Below are positions 1 through 7,597 of a DNA stretch of 46,894 nucleotides, one piece after another; the first letter of the stretch is position 1; each line of letters starts with the position of its first letter. The notes below the pieces were generated by a model that did not search any database, was not told the origin of the DNA, and worked only from the letters and a program-made list of their open reading frames with translations. Origin of the DNA: JAWUWD01 sp034112085. GTDB taxonomy: Bacteria; Bacteroidota; Bacteroidia; Cytophagales; Cyclobacteriaceae. A program made the position numbers and the translations under genes. The stretch lies in NCBI GenBank assembly GCA_034112085.1, contig JAWUWD010000004.1:1-46894 (forward strand). Reading direction: 5' to 3'.

Positions 1-1
1 A

Positions 2-94
2 ACTGGACTCAATCACCTCATGGCAGGTAGCATAGCTGAAGATGTAGTGAATCACACTAATATTCCTGTATGGACTATGCGTATTTCTGATTGA
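2..94 (+). CDS. Universal stress protein (UspA family), C-terminal fragment
   Basis: The window opens inside a reading frame of 30 codons ending in TGA at 92-94. The residues visible (GLNHLMAGSIAEDVVNHT, then NIPVWTMRISD) match the last helix and strand of UspA-fold proteins, where a G-S-x-A-E-x-V-V pattern is followed by a short beta strand of the type PVWTM. UspA proteins are cytoplasmic nucleotide-binding or stress-response proteins. The start and the rest of the gene lie outside the window, so nothing can be said on its length or domain number. No terminator is evident between its stop and the promoter at 108. The assignment rests on about 30 residues. Confidence 0.6.
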   Translation, partial: TGLNHLMAGSIAEDVVNHTNIPVWTMRISD

Positions 95-107
95 GCATTT
101 TACAATA

Positions 108-138
108 TTTGTTTGGTATTCAAATTTGAATACCTTTG
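108..138 (+). promoter_or_regulatory. Bacteroidota-type promoter of the methionine operon
   Basis: TTTG at 108-111, a 19-bp spacer and TACCTTTG at 131-138 match the Bacteroidota sigma factor consensus (TTTG at -33, TAnnTTTG at -7) exactly. The predicted transcription start is near 144, about 30 nt before the riboswitch P1 helix. The position fits a promoter for the riboswitch-controlled leader. Confidence 0.8.
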
Positions 139-173
139 CGCAGCTTTAGTTTAAAGCATAGTTCTTAAACATC

Positions 174-275
174 ACTTATCAAGAAAGGTGGAGGGTTCGG
201 CCCTGTGAAACCTTAGCAACCCTTGCGAAAGCAAGAAGGTGCTAATTCCAACTTCGTTCGCGGAGAAAGATAAGT
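174..275 (+). ncRNA. SAM-I (S-box) riboswitch
   Basis: P1 is a perfect 7-bp pairing of ACTTATC (174-180) with GATAAGT (269-275). Inside it are the S-box hallmarks in order: AAGAAAGGTGGAGGG at 181-195, GGCCCTGTGAAACC, TAGCAACC, a GC-containing stem-loop (CTTGCGAAAGCAAG) and GGTGCTAATTCC at 238-249. These correspond to the conserved kink-turn, J-region and P4 elements of the SAM-I class, which binds S-adenosylmethionine and normally shuts off methionine synthesis genes. The downstream genes are sulfhydrylase and homoserine acyltransferase, the expected targets. Confidence 0.95.
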
Positions 276-290
276 CAGAAGATATATATA

Positions 291-336
291 AAGCCTCTTT
301 TGACTACACAATGTTGAAAGAGGCTTTTCTCTTTTC
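291..336 (+). terminator. Intrinsic terminator, expression platform of the SAM riboswitch
   Basis: AAGCCTCTTT (291-300) is perfectly complementary to AAAGAGGCTT (317-326), giving a 10-bp stem with a 16-nt loop, followed by a T-rich run to 336. It lies after the aptamer and before the first start codon at 370, so SAM binding probably ends transcription early. A competing pairing of GAGAAAG (263-269, the 3' side of the aptamer) with TTTTCTC (325-331) is possible and would act as antiterminator; that pairing is inference. Confidence 0.8.
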
Positions 337-369
337 TACCATTCTTGATATTAATACTGATTTAATATT

Positions 370-1548
370 ATGGAAAAGAGACATTTTGAAACAATTGCTA
401 TTCGAACACAAATGGAAAAGACTGCTCAGAAAGAGCATTCTACTCCGTTGTACCTCACATCAAGTTTCACGTTTGACACTGCCGAAGAAGGAGCAGGACT
501 ATTCAGTGGTGACATTGATGGTAATCTATATTCACGATTTTCTAATCCCAACACCGATGAATTTGTAGAGAAGCTACGGCTGTTGGAGCAATGTGACGCT
601 GGAGTAGCTACTGCTTCAGGGATGGCTGCGGTCTACATTTCCATGGTTGCCTTGCTCAAACAAGGAGATCATATTGTTGCATCAAGTGCTATTTTTGGAA
701 ATTCAAGACACGTTATCTCTTCTATCCTGCCAGGTATGGGCGTGACCCATACTTATGTCGATGTTGATCAAAATAGTCAATGGGAGGCAGCTATCCAGTC
801 TAATACTAAAATGCTTTTTGTGGAGTCACCCTCCAATCCAACTTTGAAAACTACGGATCTCACTTTTCTAGGTGATTTATGTAAATCAAAGGATTTGATT
901 TTTTCAGTTGATAATTGTTTTGCTACGCCTTATCTACAGCAACCAAGTAAATTTGGTGCAGACTTAGTGATACATTCTGCAACTAAATATATCGATGGAC
1001 AAGGCAGAGTACTTGGAGGAGCTATTATAGGGAAGGAAAGACAAGTTAAGAAGTGTTATGATTTTATCCGAAGAATGGGAGCTAGTCTTTCACCATTCAA
1101 CGCATGGGTACTTTCTAAAAGTATTGAGACTTTGGCATTGCGGATGGATAGACATTGTAGTAATGCCGTAAAAGTAGCTTCTTTCTTGAATGATCATTCC
1201 GAAGTAGAAAAAGTGATTTACCCACATCACAAAGACTATGCGCAATATGACCTTGCTAAGAAACAAATGTCTCAAGGAGGTGGATTGGTAGGGTGTCAGA
1301 TCAAAGGTGGGGCAAAGCGTGGGGCAGCCTTTCTCAATGTATTGAATCTACATTCTCTTACTGCTAATCTTGGTGATGCCAGAAGTATTGCCACACATCC
1401 TGCTTCTACTACACATTCAAAAATGAGTAATGAAGAACGATTGGCAGTGGATATCACCCCTGGTTTTATTCGTTTTTCAGTGGGACTAGAGCATGTTGAC
1501 GATATTATTAAAGACATAGACCAAGCATTGTACCTATCTAAGAAATAG
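370..1548 (+). CDS. metZ: O-acylhomoserine sulfhydrylase (trans-sulfuration enzyme family, MetZ-like)
   Basis: PLP-dependent enzyme of the Cys/Met metabolism family, 392 residues, about the usual family length. It condenses an activated homoserine ester with sulfide to give homocysteine in the cytoplasm. The PLP-binding region reads HSATKYIDGQGRVLGG, with the Schiff-base lysine at K206. Upstream lie the phosphate/PLP contacts YSRFSNPNTDEFVEKL (54-69) and SGMAAVYIS. The GQGRVLGG form is typical of MetZ-type enzymes usually called O-succinylhomoserine sulfhydrylases. The next gene, however, begins with a MetX-type acyltransferase, so O-acetylhomoserine may be the real substrate; the acyl group cannot be decided from sequence. 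It is the first gene after the SAM riboswitch, and 3 nt separate its stop from the next start. The ATG at 370 has no clear Shine-Dalgarno sequence. Confidence 0.9.
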   Translation: MEKRHFETIAIRTQMEKTAQKEHSTPLYLTSSFTFDTAEEGAGLFSGDIDGNLYSRFSNPNTDEFVEKLRLLEQCDAGVATASGMAAVYISMVALLKQGDHIVASSAIFGNSRHVISSILPGMGVTHTYVDVDQNSQWEAAIQSNTKMLFVESPSNPTLKTTDLTFLGDLCKSKDLIFSVDNCFATPYLQQPSKFGADLVIHSATKYIDGQGRVLGGAIIGKERQVKKCYDFIRRMGASLSPFNAWVLSKSIETLALRMDRHCSNAVKVASFLNDHSEVEKVIYPHHKDYAQYDLAKKQMSQGGGLVGCQIKGGAKRGAAFLNVLNLHSLTANLGDARSIATHPASTTHSKMSNEERLAVDITPGFIRFSVGLEHVDDIIKDIDQALYLSKK

Positions 1549-1551
1549 TAT

Positions 1552-4500
1552 ATGAAAAAGTATATTGCCACCGAATCATTCGATCTAGAGTCTGGTGAAC
1601 AGATAGCAAACCTAGAATTGGCTTATCATACATATGGTAAACTCAATGAACAGAAAAATAATGTGATATGGGCTTTTCATGCGCTCACGGCTAATTCCGA
1701 TGTTTTTGATTGGTGGGGAGGGCTCTTCGGTGAGGACTGCTTGTATTCTCCAGATAAGTATTTTATTGTTTGTGCCAACACTATAGGTTCTCCCTATGGA
1801 AGTACGAAACCAAAAGACTTGTCATTCCCTCACTTGTCTGTACGTGATGTTGTGGCAGCTCATCAATTGTTGGCAAATCACTTACAAATTAGTCAAATAC
1901 AGACAGCTATTGGAGGGTCTTTTGGTGGTAATCAAGCATTGGAATTTTCCATATCATTCAAAGGGGAAATTGATAACCTCATATTGGTAGCCTCCTGTGC
2001 CCGAGAGTCCGCTTGGGGAATAGCAATTCATGAGTCTCAGCGAATCGCTTTACAGTCAGATCCAACGTTTGGCACAGAAAAGGGAGGAGAGGAAGGTATG
2101 AAAGCAGCCAGGTCAATGGCCTTATTGACCTATCGTACTTCTGATTCTTTCATTGACAAACAAAGTGATAAAACTGAGATAGTAGATGGTTTCAAGGCGT
2201 CATCATATATGCAATATCAAGGCAATAAATTCGCCAAACGATTTGATGCAACATGCTACTATTATCTCAGTAAATGTCTAGATAGCCATAATGTAGGTAG
2301 AGGTAGAGGCGGAGAAACTAAGGCATTGCGTGAAATTCAAATTCCTACTCTGGTGATAGGTATCGATAGTGATGCACTTATTCCTGTTCGGTTTCAACGC
2401 TTTATGGCTGAAAACATTCCCTATGCTAGCTATCAAGAAATTTCATCTGATTATGGTCATGATGGATTCCTGATAGAAATACAAAAGATCACTCAAAAAA
2501 TAGAAGAGTTTTACAATAAAAATATGAATGATAAAATGAATTCTTCTCGATTGGTATTAAAGTTCGGTGGTAAGTCATTGGCAAATGGTGAAGCCCTTGA
2601 TAAAGCCTTGAATATTATCAATAAGGAAGCGGTCAATAGCGCGGTGGTGGTGGTCGTTTCAGCTCGAGGACAAAGTACAGATCACTTGTTGTCCATTACC
2701 AAGAAGGCTATTTCTGGATTTAGTTACATAGATGAATTGGATGACTTCTTCACCTCACAGGAATCAAGTGGTGCCGGCATTGATTTGACTGATGACAGAA
2801 ATAAGCTAACAAGTGTACTAGGCGCTTTAGCTCTGTTACGTATCGATGATGATAAAATCCGAGATAGAATATTAGCTATTGGCGAAACTCTAAGTGCGAG
2901 AACTGTAGCTGCTTTGCTTACTAAATCAGGTTTGGATGCACACTTTGTAGATAGTCGCCAATTATTATATGCCCGTAAGCTCGAGAACGAAGTGGATGTG
3001 GATCAATCTAAGTCAAAGCAGTGCGTAACTGATTATTTCTCTAAACTTAGCACTAATCAAGTCCCAGTCGTCACAGGCTTTATAGCTTCTGACGAGAATG
3101 GAGATACGATTACTTTGGGAAGGAACGGCAGTAATTATTCGGCAACACTGATTGCCAGCTATATAGGAGCGAAAGAGGTGCAAAACTGGACAGATATAGA
3201 TGGAGTTTACAGTGCAAGTCCCAAGTTCGTTAATGATGCCATTAAGATTGATCACATGAGTTATAGAGAAGCCAATGAATTGGCCAATTTTGGAACAAGC
3301 GTACTTCATGCAAAAACGATTCTTCCGCTCTTACAAAGTAATATTCCATTAAGAATCAACAGCAGCTTCTCTCCAAATTCATCAGGGACTCTTATTGATA
3401 AAAATGGTTCTGGTAAGGGGATAAAGGCAGTATCTGTTATTGAGGATGTATCTTTAGTAAGTATAGAAGGGCGAGGATTGTTAGGTAAAGTTGGGATTGA
3501 TGCACGAATATTTACAGCACTAAGTAAGAGAGATGTCAGTGTAAGATTGATATCTCAAGCATCCTCAGAACGGGGTATTGGGTTTGTAATTAATAAAGAA
3601 GATGCCCTTAGGACTGAGTTGTTACTCAATGAAGAGTTCAAAGTGGAACTGGGAAATGAACAAATTTCTAACATAAGAATAAGTGATAATAAGGCAATAA
3701 TAGCCATAGTTGGTCGTCACAATTATTCGCTTGAGAAGGCCATTCAAGGATTACGTAGAAATAAGATCTGGATGGACCTGATCAGTAATAGCATCAGTGG
3801 TGAACACATCTCTTTGGTGATAGACAATAGTAAACTTAAAAAGGCAGTCAGCGTGGTTCATAATCAAGTATTTGGCGCTGTCAAAACGCTCAACTTATTT
3901 GCCTTTGGGAAAGGAATAGTAGGTGGAGAGTTACTTGATCAGATTATTTCTACCAGCGATGAGATCATAAGTAAACGAAACTTAAAGATTAATGTGATCG
4001 GTGTAGCTGATACTGCCAGTTACATTATTGATGAAAGAGGACTTGGAACAGACTGGAGGAAAAGTCTAGTTTCGAGTGATAAGAAAAGTGATTTCAATGA
4101 TGTCATGACTGAGTTATCAGATTCTGTTTTGGAAAATATTGTGATTGCTGATAATACCTCTTCACTAGAACTTACGGAGTATTATCCTGACATTGTTAGA
4201 AATGGATTTGATATCGTTGCATCTAATAAAAAGGCCAACTCTATCTCATATGATTTTTATACTAGCCTGAGACAACTGTTGAAGAGTAAATCGAAGCAGT
4301 TCTACTACGAGACCAATGTAGGTGCAGGTCTTCAGATTATTGATACGTTGAAACACTTGCATCAATCTTCAGATCAAATCACAAGAATAAAAGGTGTTCT
4401 TAGTGGCTCGTTGAGTTATATATTTAATAATTATTCGGTTCAAGATAGGCCTTTCTCTGAAGTCTTGTTAGAAGCGAAAAAACAAGGATTTACGGAACCT

Positions 4501-4950
4501 GATCCAAGAGAGGATTTGAGCGGAATGGATGTTGGAAGGAAACTGATCATTCTTGCGCGTGAGATTGGATTGACAGTTGAGTTCGAAGATGTAGTTATTG
4601 AAAGTTTAGTTCCAGAAAATCTAACTTCAATCGTAGCTTATGAAGACTTTATTAAAGAAAGTGACCAAATAGATTCACATTTTGGAGCGATTAAATCTTC
4701 ATTGAGTACAAATGAAGTGTTGCGATATACTGGGGATCTGGACGTAACTAATAATATACTCAAGGTAGCTTTGGTGAAAGTTGATAAGAATACCCCACTG
4801 GGAAATATAAAGAATGCAGATTCTATTTTTGAGATCTTTACAGAAAGTTATGGTGAACAACCTATAGTTATTCAAGGTGCTGGAGCTGGCGCCAAAGTGA
4901 CCGCTAGAGGTGTATATTCAGATTTATTGAGGATGGGATTGGGATATTAA
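1552..4950 (+). CDS. metX-thrA: Trifunctional fusion: homoserine O-acyltransferase (MetX) - aspartate kinase - homoserine dehydrogenase
   Basis: A single uninterrupted 1132-codon frame. Residues 1-322 are an alpha/beta-hydrolase of the MetX family, with nucleophile S123 in GGSFGGNQ, acid D274 in IDSDALIP and H303 in SDYGHDGF. A linker of about 10 residues leads to an aspartate kinase (KFGGKS at 337-342, GETLSAR at 444-450, LGRNGSNYS at 522-530), then ACT-type regulatory sequence (about 625-775), then homoserine dehydrogenase (Rossmann loop FGKGIVGG at 785-792, SNKKAN at 891-896, and TEPDPREDLSGMDVGRK at 981-997, which carries the catalytic lysine K997). It would phosphorylate aspartate, reduce aspartate semialdehyde to homoserine and acylate homoserine. 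Met codons at residues 325 and 329 at the junction could permit internal initiation of a separate kinase-dehydrogenase. The usual KFGGTS or KFGGSS of kinases is KFGGKS here. Co-transcribed with the sulfhydrylase under SAM control. Confidence 0.92.
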   Translation: MKKYIATESFDLESGEQIANLELAYHTYGKLNEQKNNVIWAFHALTANSDVFDWWGGLFGEDCLYSPDKYFIVCANTIGSPYGSTKPKDLSFPHLSVRDVVAAHQLLANHLQISQIQTAIGGSFGGNQALEFSISFKGEIDNLILVASCARESAWGIAIHESQRIALQSDPTFGTEKGGEEGMKAARSMALLTYRTSDSFIDKQSDKTEIVDGFKASSYMQYQGNKFAKRFDATCYYYLSKCLDSHNVGRGRGGETKALREIQIPTLVIGIDSDALIPVRFQRFMAENIPYASYQEISSDYGHDGFLIEIQKITQKIEEFYNKNMNDKMNSSRLVLKFGGKSLANGEALDKALNIINKEAVNSAVVVVVSARGQSTDHLLSITKKAISGFSYIDELDDFFTSQESSGAGIDLTDDRNKLTSVLGALALLRIDDDKIRDRILAIGETLSARTVAALLTKSGLDAHFVDSRQLLYARKLENEVDVDQSKSKQCVTDYFSKLSTNQVPVVTGFIASDENGDTITLGRNGSNYSATLIASYIGAKEVQNWTDIDGVYSASPKFVNDAIKIDHMSYREANELANFGTSVLHAKTILPLLQSNIPLRINSSFSPNSSGTLIDKNGSGKGIKAVSVIEDVSLVSIEGRGLLGKVGIDARIFTALSKRDVSVRLISQASSERGIGFVINKEDALRTELLLNEEFKVELGNEQISNIRISDNKAIIAIVGRHNYSLEKAIQGLRRNKIWMDLISNSISGEHISLVIDNSKLKKAVSVVHNQVFGAVKTLNLFAFGKGIVGGELLDQIISTSDEIISKRNLKINVIGVADTASYIIDERGLGTDWRKSLVSSDKKSDFNDVMTELSDSVLENIVIADNTSSLELTEYYPDIVRNGFDIVASNKKANSISYDFYTSLRQLLKSKSKQFYYETNVGAGLQIIDTLKHLHQSSDQITRIKGVLSGSLSYIFNNYSVQDRPFSEVLLEAKKQGFTEPDPREDLSGMDVGRKLIILAREIGLTVEFEDVVIESLVPENLTSIVAYEDFIKESDQIDSHFGAIKSSLSTNEVLRYTGDLDVTNNILKVALVKVDKNTPLGNIKNADSIFEIFTESYGEQPIVIQGAGAGAKVTARGVYSDLLRMGLGY

Positions 4951-5024
4951 ATTAGAAGTGATCAATTTATTCTGCTTCATAGTGACAATTTTTTATAACT
5001 CGGAATTTTAATAGGCTCTTATTA

Positions 5025-5046
5025 GTTTGCCTTAATAAAGGCAAAC
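5025..5046. terminator. Perfect 9-bp stem-loop between convergent genes, possible terminator
   Basis: GTTTGCCTT (5025-5033) and AAGGCAAAC (5038-5046) pair perfectly across a 4-nt loop. It lies 75 nt after the fusion gene and about 90 nt before the end of the convergent gene at 5139. The plus-strand T run (5059-5064) begins 12 nt beyond the stem, so it is not a textbook terminator. Its position between convergent genes still makes a termination or 3'-end-protecting role likely. Confidence 0.4.
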
Positions 5047-5138
5047 GTGACCTATGATAATTTTTTAGCTTAGCTAGCAATATACCTTCCGGGAGTTCTG
5101 ATATATTCTCTTTATGAAAATTGAATAGAATGCCTATG

Positions 5139-6242
5139 TCATCTTCTTACAATTTTTGTTAGATCAGATTCATCAATTATACCGATTGGACCTTTGTAAA
5201 TACCACCTTCAACGCCTAAGTCATGAACCTTCACAGCAATGGTATTTGTGTCGGTAAAATTCAATAGGTTTTTGGGTATTTTGTAAATCCTTATTTTCTC
5301 ATAAGAAGTACTTTTATTCAGTATTCTTCCATCCTTAGTTTCCCCTATTTTTTCTCCATTAATGTAAGTCTCATCCCAATCATCTATTTTACCCAAGATG
5401 AGATAGTACTGTTTGTCATTGTCAAGGTCAAAATTTAGCGTGAATGTTTTTCTGTACCAAGCTGTCCCGTCAAAGGACCTATAACCATGATTGTCCCAAT
5501 AGGAAGGGACCAGCATATTCTCCCAACCGGTATCATCATAGTCTAGCGAACTATAAGATTGTCTATCAGTCTTGGAGAACTTCCAAATTCCGGATAAGTT
5601 TTGTTGCAAAAAGTCTCCTTGAGAGACGTAAATGCCAGGCTTGCCATTTACAATACCACCATTGGCATATTCATCATAAACTCTTACCGCAATAGTGTTG
5701 TCACCATGAAAATTGATTTGATCATTTGAGATATAGTATTTTCGGTTAGAGTCGTATGCAGTACGATATCGAGGTGGAAATGTACCACTAGTACCTACAA
5801 GATCGCCATTCAAAAAGGTCTCATCTACATCATCTATGAATCCCAAAATTAGAAAATGTGTTTCTTTTGGATTCAGATTTTGACCATTGAAGTGAATTCG
5901 ATACCAGGCATATCCATCATATCCATGAAATCCATCGTTTTCCCAATCTCCTGGTACAATGATCTTCTCCCAAGAGTAGTCGTCATAAATTTGTGTCGAC
6001 CATTTATTATTGTCTCCTATATTAAATTTCCATCGTTCATTTAGATCGATTTTCATTTCCATATCCTCATAAATATTCTCTGAATGGTCGACCCAAGATT
6101 CAACATCATTTACAAGACCACTAATCATACTCCAAAACCAAGGTTCTTCTTCAGAGTTGTTGTTTTCCTGTGCAACAGCATTTGTGCTAATTGCTACTAG
6201 AATACAGATAAGAATTGGCGTTATTTTTTTAATGCTGTTCAT
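5139..6242 (-). CDS. Secreted protein with two tandem GH2-like beta-sandwich (galactose-binding-like) domains
   Basis: 367 residues from the ATG at 6242; an in-frame TTG at 6257 would overlap the upstream gene, so the ATG is preferred. A signal peptide covers residues 1-24 (NSIKKITPILICILVAIS, then TNAVAQ). Two repeats, about 68-207 and 215-355, share the pattern W-x-x-x-x-VP-x-x-W-(D/E)-N-x-G, then DG-x-AWYR, then ILG-x-IDD-x-DET-x-x-NG, then NTIAV-x-V-x-D-x-x-x-x-GGI. This resembles the sugar-binding beta-sandwich domain of family 2 glycoside hydrolases and related carbohydrate-active enzymes, but no catalytic barrel follows, so a binding role is more likely than catalysis. The upstream protease gene ends 4 nt before the start (TAG, TTTA, ATG), indicating translational coupling. 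The ligand is unknown. Confidence 0.7.
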   Translation of the reverse strand: MNSIKKITPILICILVAISTNAVAQENNNSEEEPWFWSMISGLVNDVESWVDHSENIYEDMEMKIDLNERWKFNIGDNNKWSTQIYDDYSWEKIIVPGDWENDGFHGYDGYAWYRIHFNGQNLNPKETHFLILGFIDDVDETFLNGDLVGTSGTFPPRYRTAYDSNRKYYISNDQINFHGDNTIAVRVYDEYANGGIVNGKPGIYVSQGDFLQQNLSGIWKFSKTDRQSYSSLDYDDTGWENMLVPSYWDNHGYRSFDGTAWYRKTFTLNFDLDNDKQYYLILGKIDDWDETYINGEKIGETKDGRILNKSTSYEKIRIYKIPKNLLNFTDTNTIAVKVHDLGVEGGIYKGPIGIIDESDLTKIVRR

Positions 6243-6246
6243 TAAA

Positions 6247-6804
6247 CTAATTTTCAAGTGTATGGCTTTTTGATTGTAACTCAGCCATAATAGACTTACT
6301 TCTAATTACCTTGTATTTTTTCTTATCCTTATACTCCATCATCACCGTTCGGTTGCCCATATCAATGATAAATCCATAGTTAGTCATCATATTAGTGCCG
6401 ATTATCGCTGTTATCATTTTACCAGTTCGGGCATGTATTGATTTGGCTACATTCGTGATATCAAATGCTAATATTGGCCCCCACAATCTTTTTTCACCAA
6501 ATTTTAGCGTAGCATTTCGTACATGATACATGTGGTTTACTTCTACGCCTAATCCTTGTATTTGGTGCTCTGAGTCAGAAGACAAATGTGTCGAAAAGTC
6601 ATATTTATCTTCTGACTCAGAGTTGAAAATAGTAAAGGCAGAGCCAGTATCTAATAGTACCCATGCTTTTTTATTGTTAACCGTCATCTCGACAATTGGT
6701 TTATCAGCGTAATGAGCCTTTTTTATGTTAATGTTTTGACCGAGAGTAGTGTTGTAAACTAAAACGGAAATAATGAATACTGAGATTTTTGATATTGTTA
6801 TCAT
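6247..6804 (-). CDS. Secreted retropepsin-like aspartic protease
   Basis: 185 residues, with an N-terminal hydrophobic signal sequence (about 1-22, ending TTLGQ). The motif WVLLDTGSAFTIF (48-60) contains the catalytic D52-T-G-S of aspartic proteases, and AIIGTNMM in the C-terminal part matches the hydrophobic-hydrophobic-Gly element that packs under the active site in retropepsins. Only one DTG is present, so the active enzyme would be a dimer, as is usual for bacterial retropepsin-like proteins. It is likely periplasmic or surface-exposed. First gene of a two-gene unit with the beta-sandwich protein. The region just upstream (6836-6897) carries a promoter-like element and four phased direct repeats. 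A perfect 15-bp inverted repeat lies inside the coding region (6568-6622). The target of cleavage is unknown. Confidence 0.75.
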   Translation of the reverse strand: MITISKISVFIISVLVYNTTLGQNINIKKAHYADKPIVEMTVNNKKAWVLLDTGSAFTIFNSESEDKYDFSTHLSSDSEHQIQGLGVEVNHMYHVRNATLKFGEKRLWGPILAFDITNVAKSIHARTGKMITAIIGTNMMTNYGFIIDMGNRTVMMEYKDKKKYKVIRSKSIMAELQSKSHTLEN

Positions 6805-6835
6805 AGCAGTAGTTTTTGAGTGAGTTTTAATACTA

Positions 6836-6843
6836 CAAACTAA
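6836..6843 (-). promoter_or_regulatory. Putative -7 element of the retropepsin/beta-sandwich unit
   Basis: On the minus strand 6843-6836 reads TTAGTTTG, one mismatch from TAnnTTTG. The predicted start (about 6830) leaves a leader of about 26 nt before the ATG at 6804. The position 19 bp upstream, where the TTTG box should be, falls inside the direct-repeat boxes instead. This suggests an activator-dependent promoter. Confidence 0.4.
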
Positions 6844-6850
6844 CTTACTA

Positions 6851-6897
6851 AGATGTTATTAGATGTCACGACTGCGTAAAGAGATGTCATAAGATGT
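6851..6897. promoter_or_regulatory. Four phased AGATGT direct repeats, likely OmpR-type response-regulator binding site
   Basis: AGATGT occurs at 6851, 6861, 6882 and 6892, that is at intervals of 10, 21 and 10 bp, all on one helix face. Read on the minus strand, three of the four boxes are TGACATCT and the fourth is TAACATCT. Pairs of direct repeats about 10-11 bp apart are the standard binding geometry of OmpR/PhoB-family response regulators. Relative to the predicted start they span about -21 to -67. The adjacent gene (6914-7597) encodes exactly such a regulator, so it is the natural candidate to bind here. Confidence 0.65.
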
Positions 6898-6913
6898 CAC
6901 AGGATTGAAAAAG

Positions 6914-7597
6914 TCAAATCATTTTGTATCCTAAGCCATGCACCGTAAGTATGATCTTGGGTTGATTAGGGTCAACTTCAATTCGCTGACGAAGCCGTAA
7001 AATAAAATTGTCAATGGTTCTGGTGGTTGGGAATTCATCATACCCCCAAATATTCTTGAGTAAGTCATCACGACTTACCACCTGTTGTTTGCGTTTCCAT
7101 AAAAAGTGAAGTACTTCGAATTCGCGATGTGAAAGTTTAACTTTATCACCTGCTACACTCGCTTCAAATTGATGGAAATCAACTTTCATCAATCCTATTA
7201 CTTCGTTTTGATTTTTTGTTGAAGAAGAACTTCCCTCTGATCTCCTTAATATGGCTTTGATTCGTGCTATTAGTTCACGAAGACTAAAAGGCTTTGTGAG
7301 ATAGTCATCTGCTCCCAACTCTAAACCAAGCACTCGATCTATTTCTTCTCCTTTGGCTGTAAGAAGAATAACAGGTATGTCGTTACCATCTTGTCTCAAT
7401 TTTTTACAAACATCGAACCCTGACATTTCCGGCATCATGACGTCCAATACTACCAGATCATATTGTTCTTCTTGCAATCTGTTAAGTGCTAATACTCCAT
7501 TAGCGGCCATACCTACTTGATAGCCTTCAAAAATCAAATTATCAGAAAGACCCTCACGCATTGCGGGTTCATCATCTACAATTAATATTTTGGTCAT
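6914..7597 (-). CDS. OmpR/PhoB-family response regulator
   Basis: 227 residues, the usual length. The receiver domain (1-120) has the acidic pocket DDE at 8-10, phosphoacceptor D52 in VVLDVMMPEMSG, T80 and K102 in LTKPF. The C-terminal winged helix (about 135-227) carries LSHREFEVLHFLW and RTIDNFILRLRQRIE, ending HGLGYKM, as in OmpR-type DNA-binding domains. Its start overlaps the kinase stop by 4 nt (ATGA), so the pair is co-translated. The protease gene lies downstream on the same strand, with phased direct repeats in between, suggesting direct control of that unit. RprY of Bacteroides is a similar type of regulator, but I cannot claim orthology. Confidence 0.92.
   Translation of the reverse strand: MTKILIVDDEPAMREGLSDNLIFEGYQVGMAANGVLALNRLQEEQYDLVVLDVMMPEMSGFDVCKKLRQDGNDIPVILLTAKGEEIDRVLGLELGADDYLTKPFSLRELIARIKAILRRSEGSSSSTKNQNEVIGLMKVDFHQFEASVAGDKVKLSHREFEVLHFLWKRKQQVVSRDDLLKNIWGYDEFPTTRTIDNFILRLRQRIEVDPNQPKIILTVHGLGYKMI

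Noticed and set aside
6243..6257. TTG start for the beta-sandwich gene
   Set aside because: It would overlap the protease gene and extends the signal peptide needlessly; the ATG at 6242 follows the protease stop by 4 nt.
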